A stretch of DNA of 64,000 bases from Gulosibacter sp. 10 (GTDB taxonomy: Bacteria > Actinomycetota > Actinomycetes > Actinomycetales > Microbacteriaceae): NCBI RefSeq assembly GCF_900163695.1, contig NZ_FUIC01000027.1, positions 125,834-189,833 of the forward strand. Reading direction: 5' to 3'. The translations under genes were made by a program, and so were the position numbers. The notes below the pieces were generated by a model. It saw only the letters and a list, made by a program, of their open reading frames with translations, had not been told where the DNA came from and did not search any database. Shown here in pieces: positions 63,985 through 64,000 of this stretch (its first letter is position 1; each line of letters opens with the position of its first letter).

Positions 63985-64000
63985 CTGGAAAGCCCCCGCG

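Noticed and set aside
63655..63985. Short minus-strand frames over the tRNA cluster with peptides such as DDGIRTRVNGFAGRC
   Set aside because: These are antisense translations of tRNA-Gly, tRNA-Cys and tRNA-Val, a well-known source of false genes.

Overview
The window comes from a high-GC Gram-positive bacterium, almost certainly an actinobacterium of the order Micrococcales. The family Microbacteriaceae, near Leucobacter, is my best guess from gene order, but I could not test it. The lineage rests on several things seen here: actinobacteria-restricted families (SepH/DUF3071, DUF3000, DUF3043, DUF3093, DUF3159, DUF3710, DUF4193), a cytochrome bcc-aa3 respiratory branch (qcrCAB, ctaCDEF), TANNNT-type -10 boxes with many leaderless starts, and perfect GC-rich hairpins between convergent genes. 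There are no insertion sequences, phage genes or CRISPR arrays. It reads as chromosomal backbone with two metabolic modules.

Layout. 1-2093: 3' end of nrdR, then pyrD, convergent with a DUF3043 membrane protein. 2256-12118: a single-strand operon with a lipoprotein binding protein, two permeases, a fused double ATPase, two luciferase-like flavin monooxygenases and a large FAD/NAD(P)-binding protein. It probably imports a small organic compound and splits it oxidatively, and it is the least characterised system in the window. 12138-13992: an M20 peptidase and the Fe-S carrier erpA. 14178-22906: ctaC-ctaD-ctaF on the plus strand and ctaE-qcrC-qcrA-qcrB on the minus strand, converging around a winged-helix gene. 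Together they encode most of the bcc-aa3 supercomplex. 23030-26188: trpD, ptsH, a small membrane protein and an MFS transporter.

26205-38918: a complete phenylacetate (paa) catabolic locus. paaJ-paaF-paaH and paaZ run on the plus strand, paaI-paaK-paaR on the minus strand, and paaA-B-C-D-E-G on the plus strand. PaaK activates phenylacetate to its CoA ester, PaaABCE (with PaaD as maturation factor) epoxidises the ring, PaaG isomerises it, PaaZ opens and oxidises it, PaaJ/F/H carry out the beta-oxidation-like steps, and PaaI is a salvage thioesterase. Four matching 22-bp operator-like sites lie at four promoters of this locus, which points to one PaaR regulon.

38919-51818: housekeeping genes: parC, a nucleotide pyrophosphatase-like enzyme, sepH, DUF4193, DUF3093, dut-DUF3710-DUF3159, acnA and dxs. 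51878-57117 (minus strand): fatty-acid beta-oxidation fadA-fadB behind DUF3000 and a ribonuclease D. 57190-63267: an alpha/beta hydrolase, the minus-strand operon sseA-sufE-reductase, zapE, and a sugar-porter MFS gene. The window ends with four tRNA genes: Val(CAC) on the minus strand, then Gly(GCC), Cys(GCA) and Val(GAC) on the plus strand.
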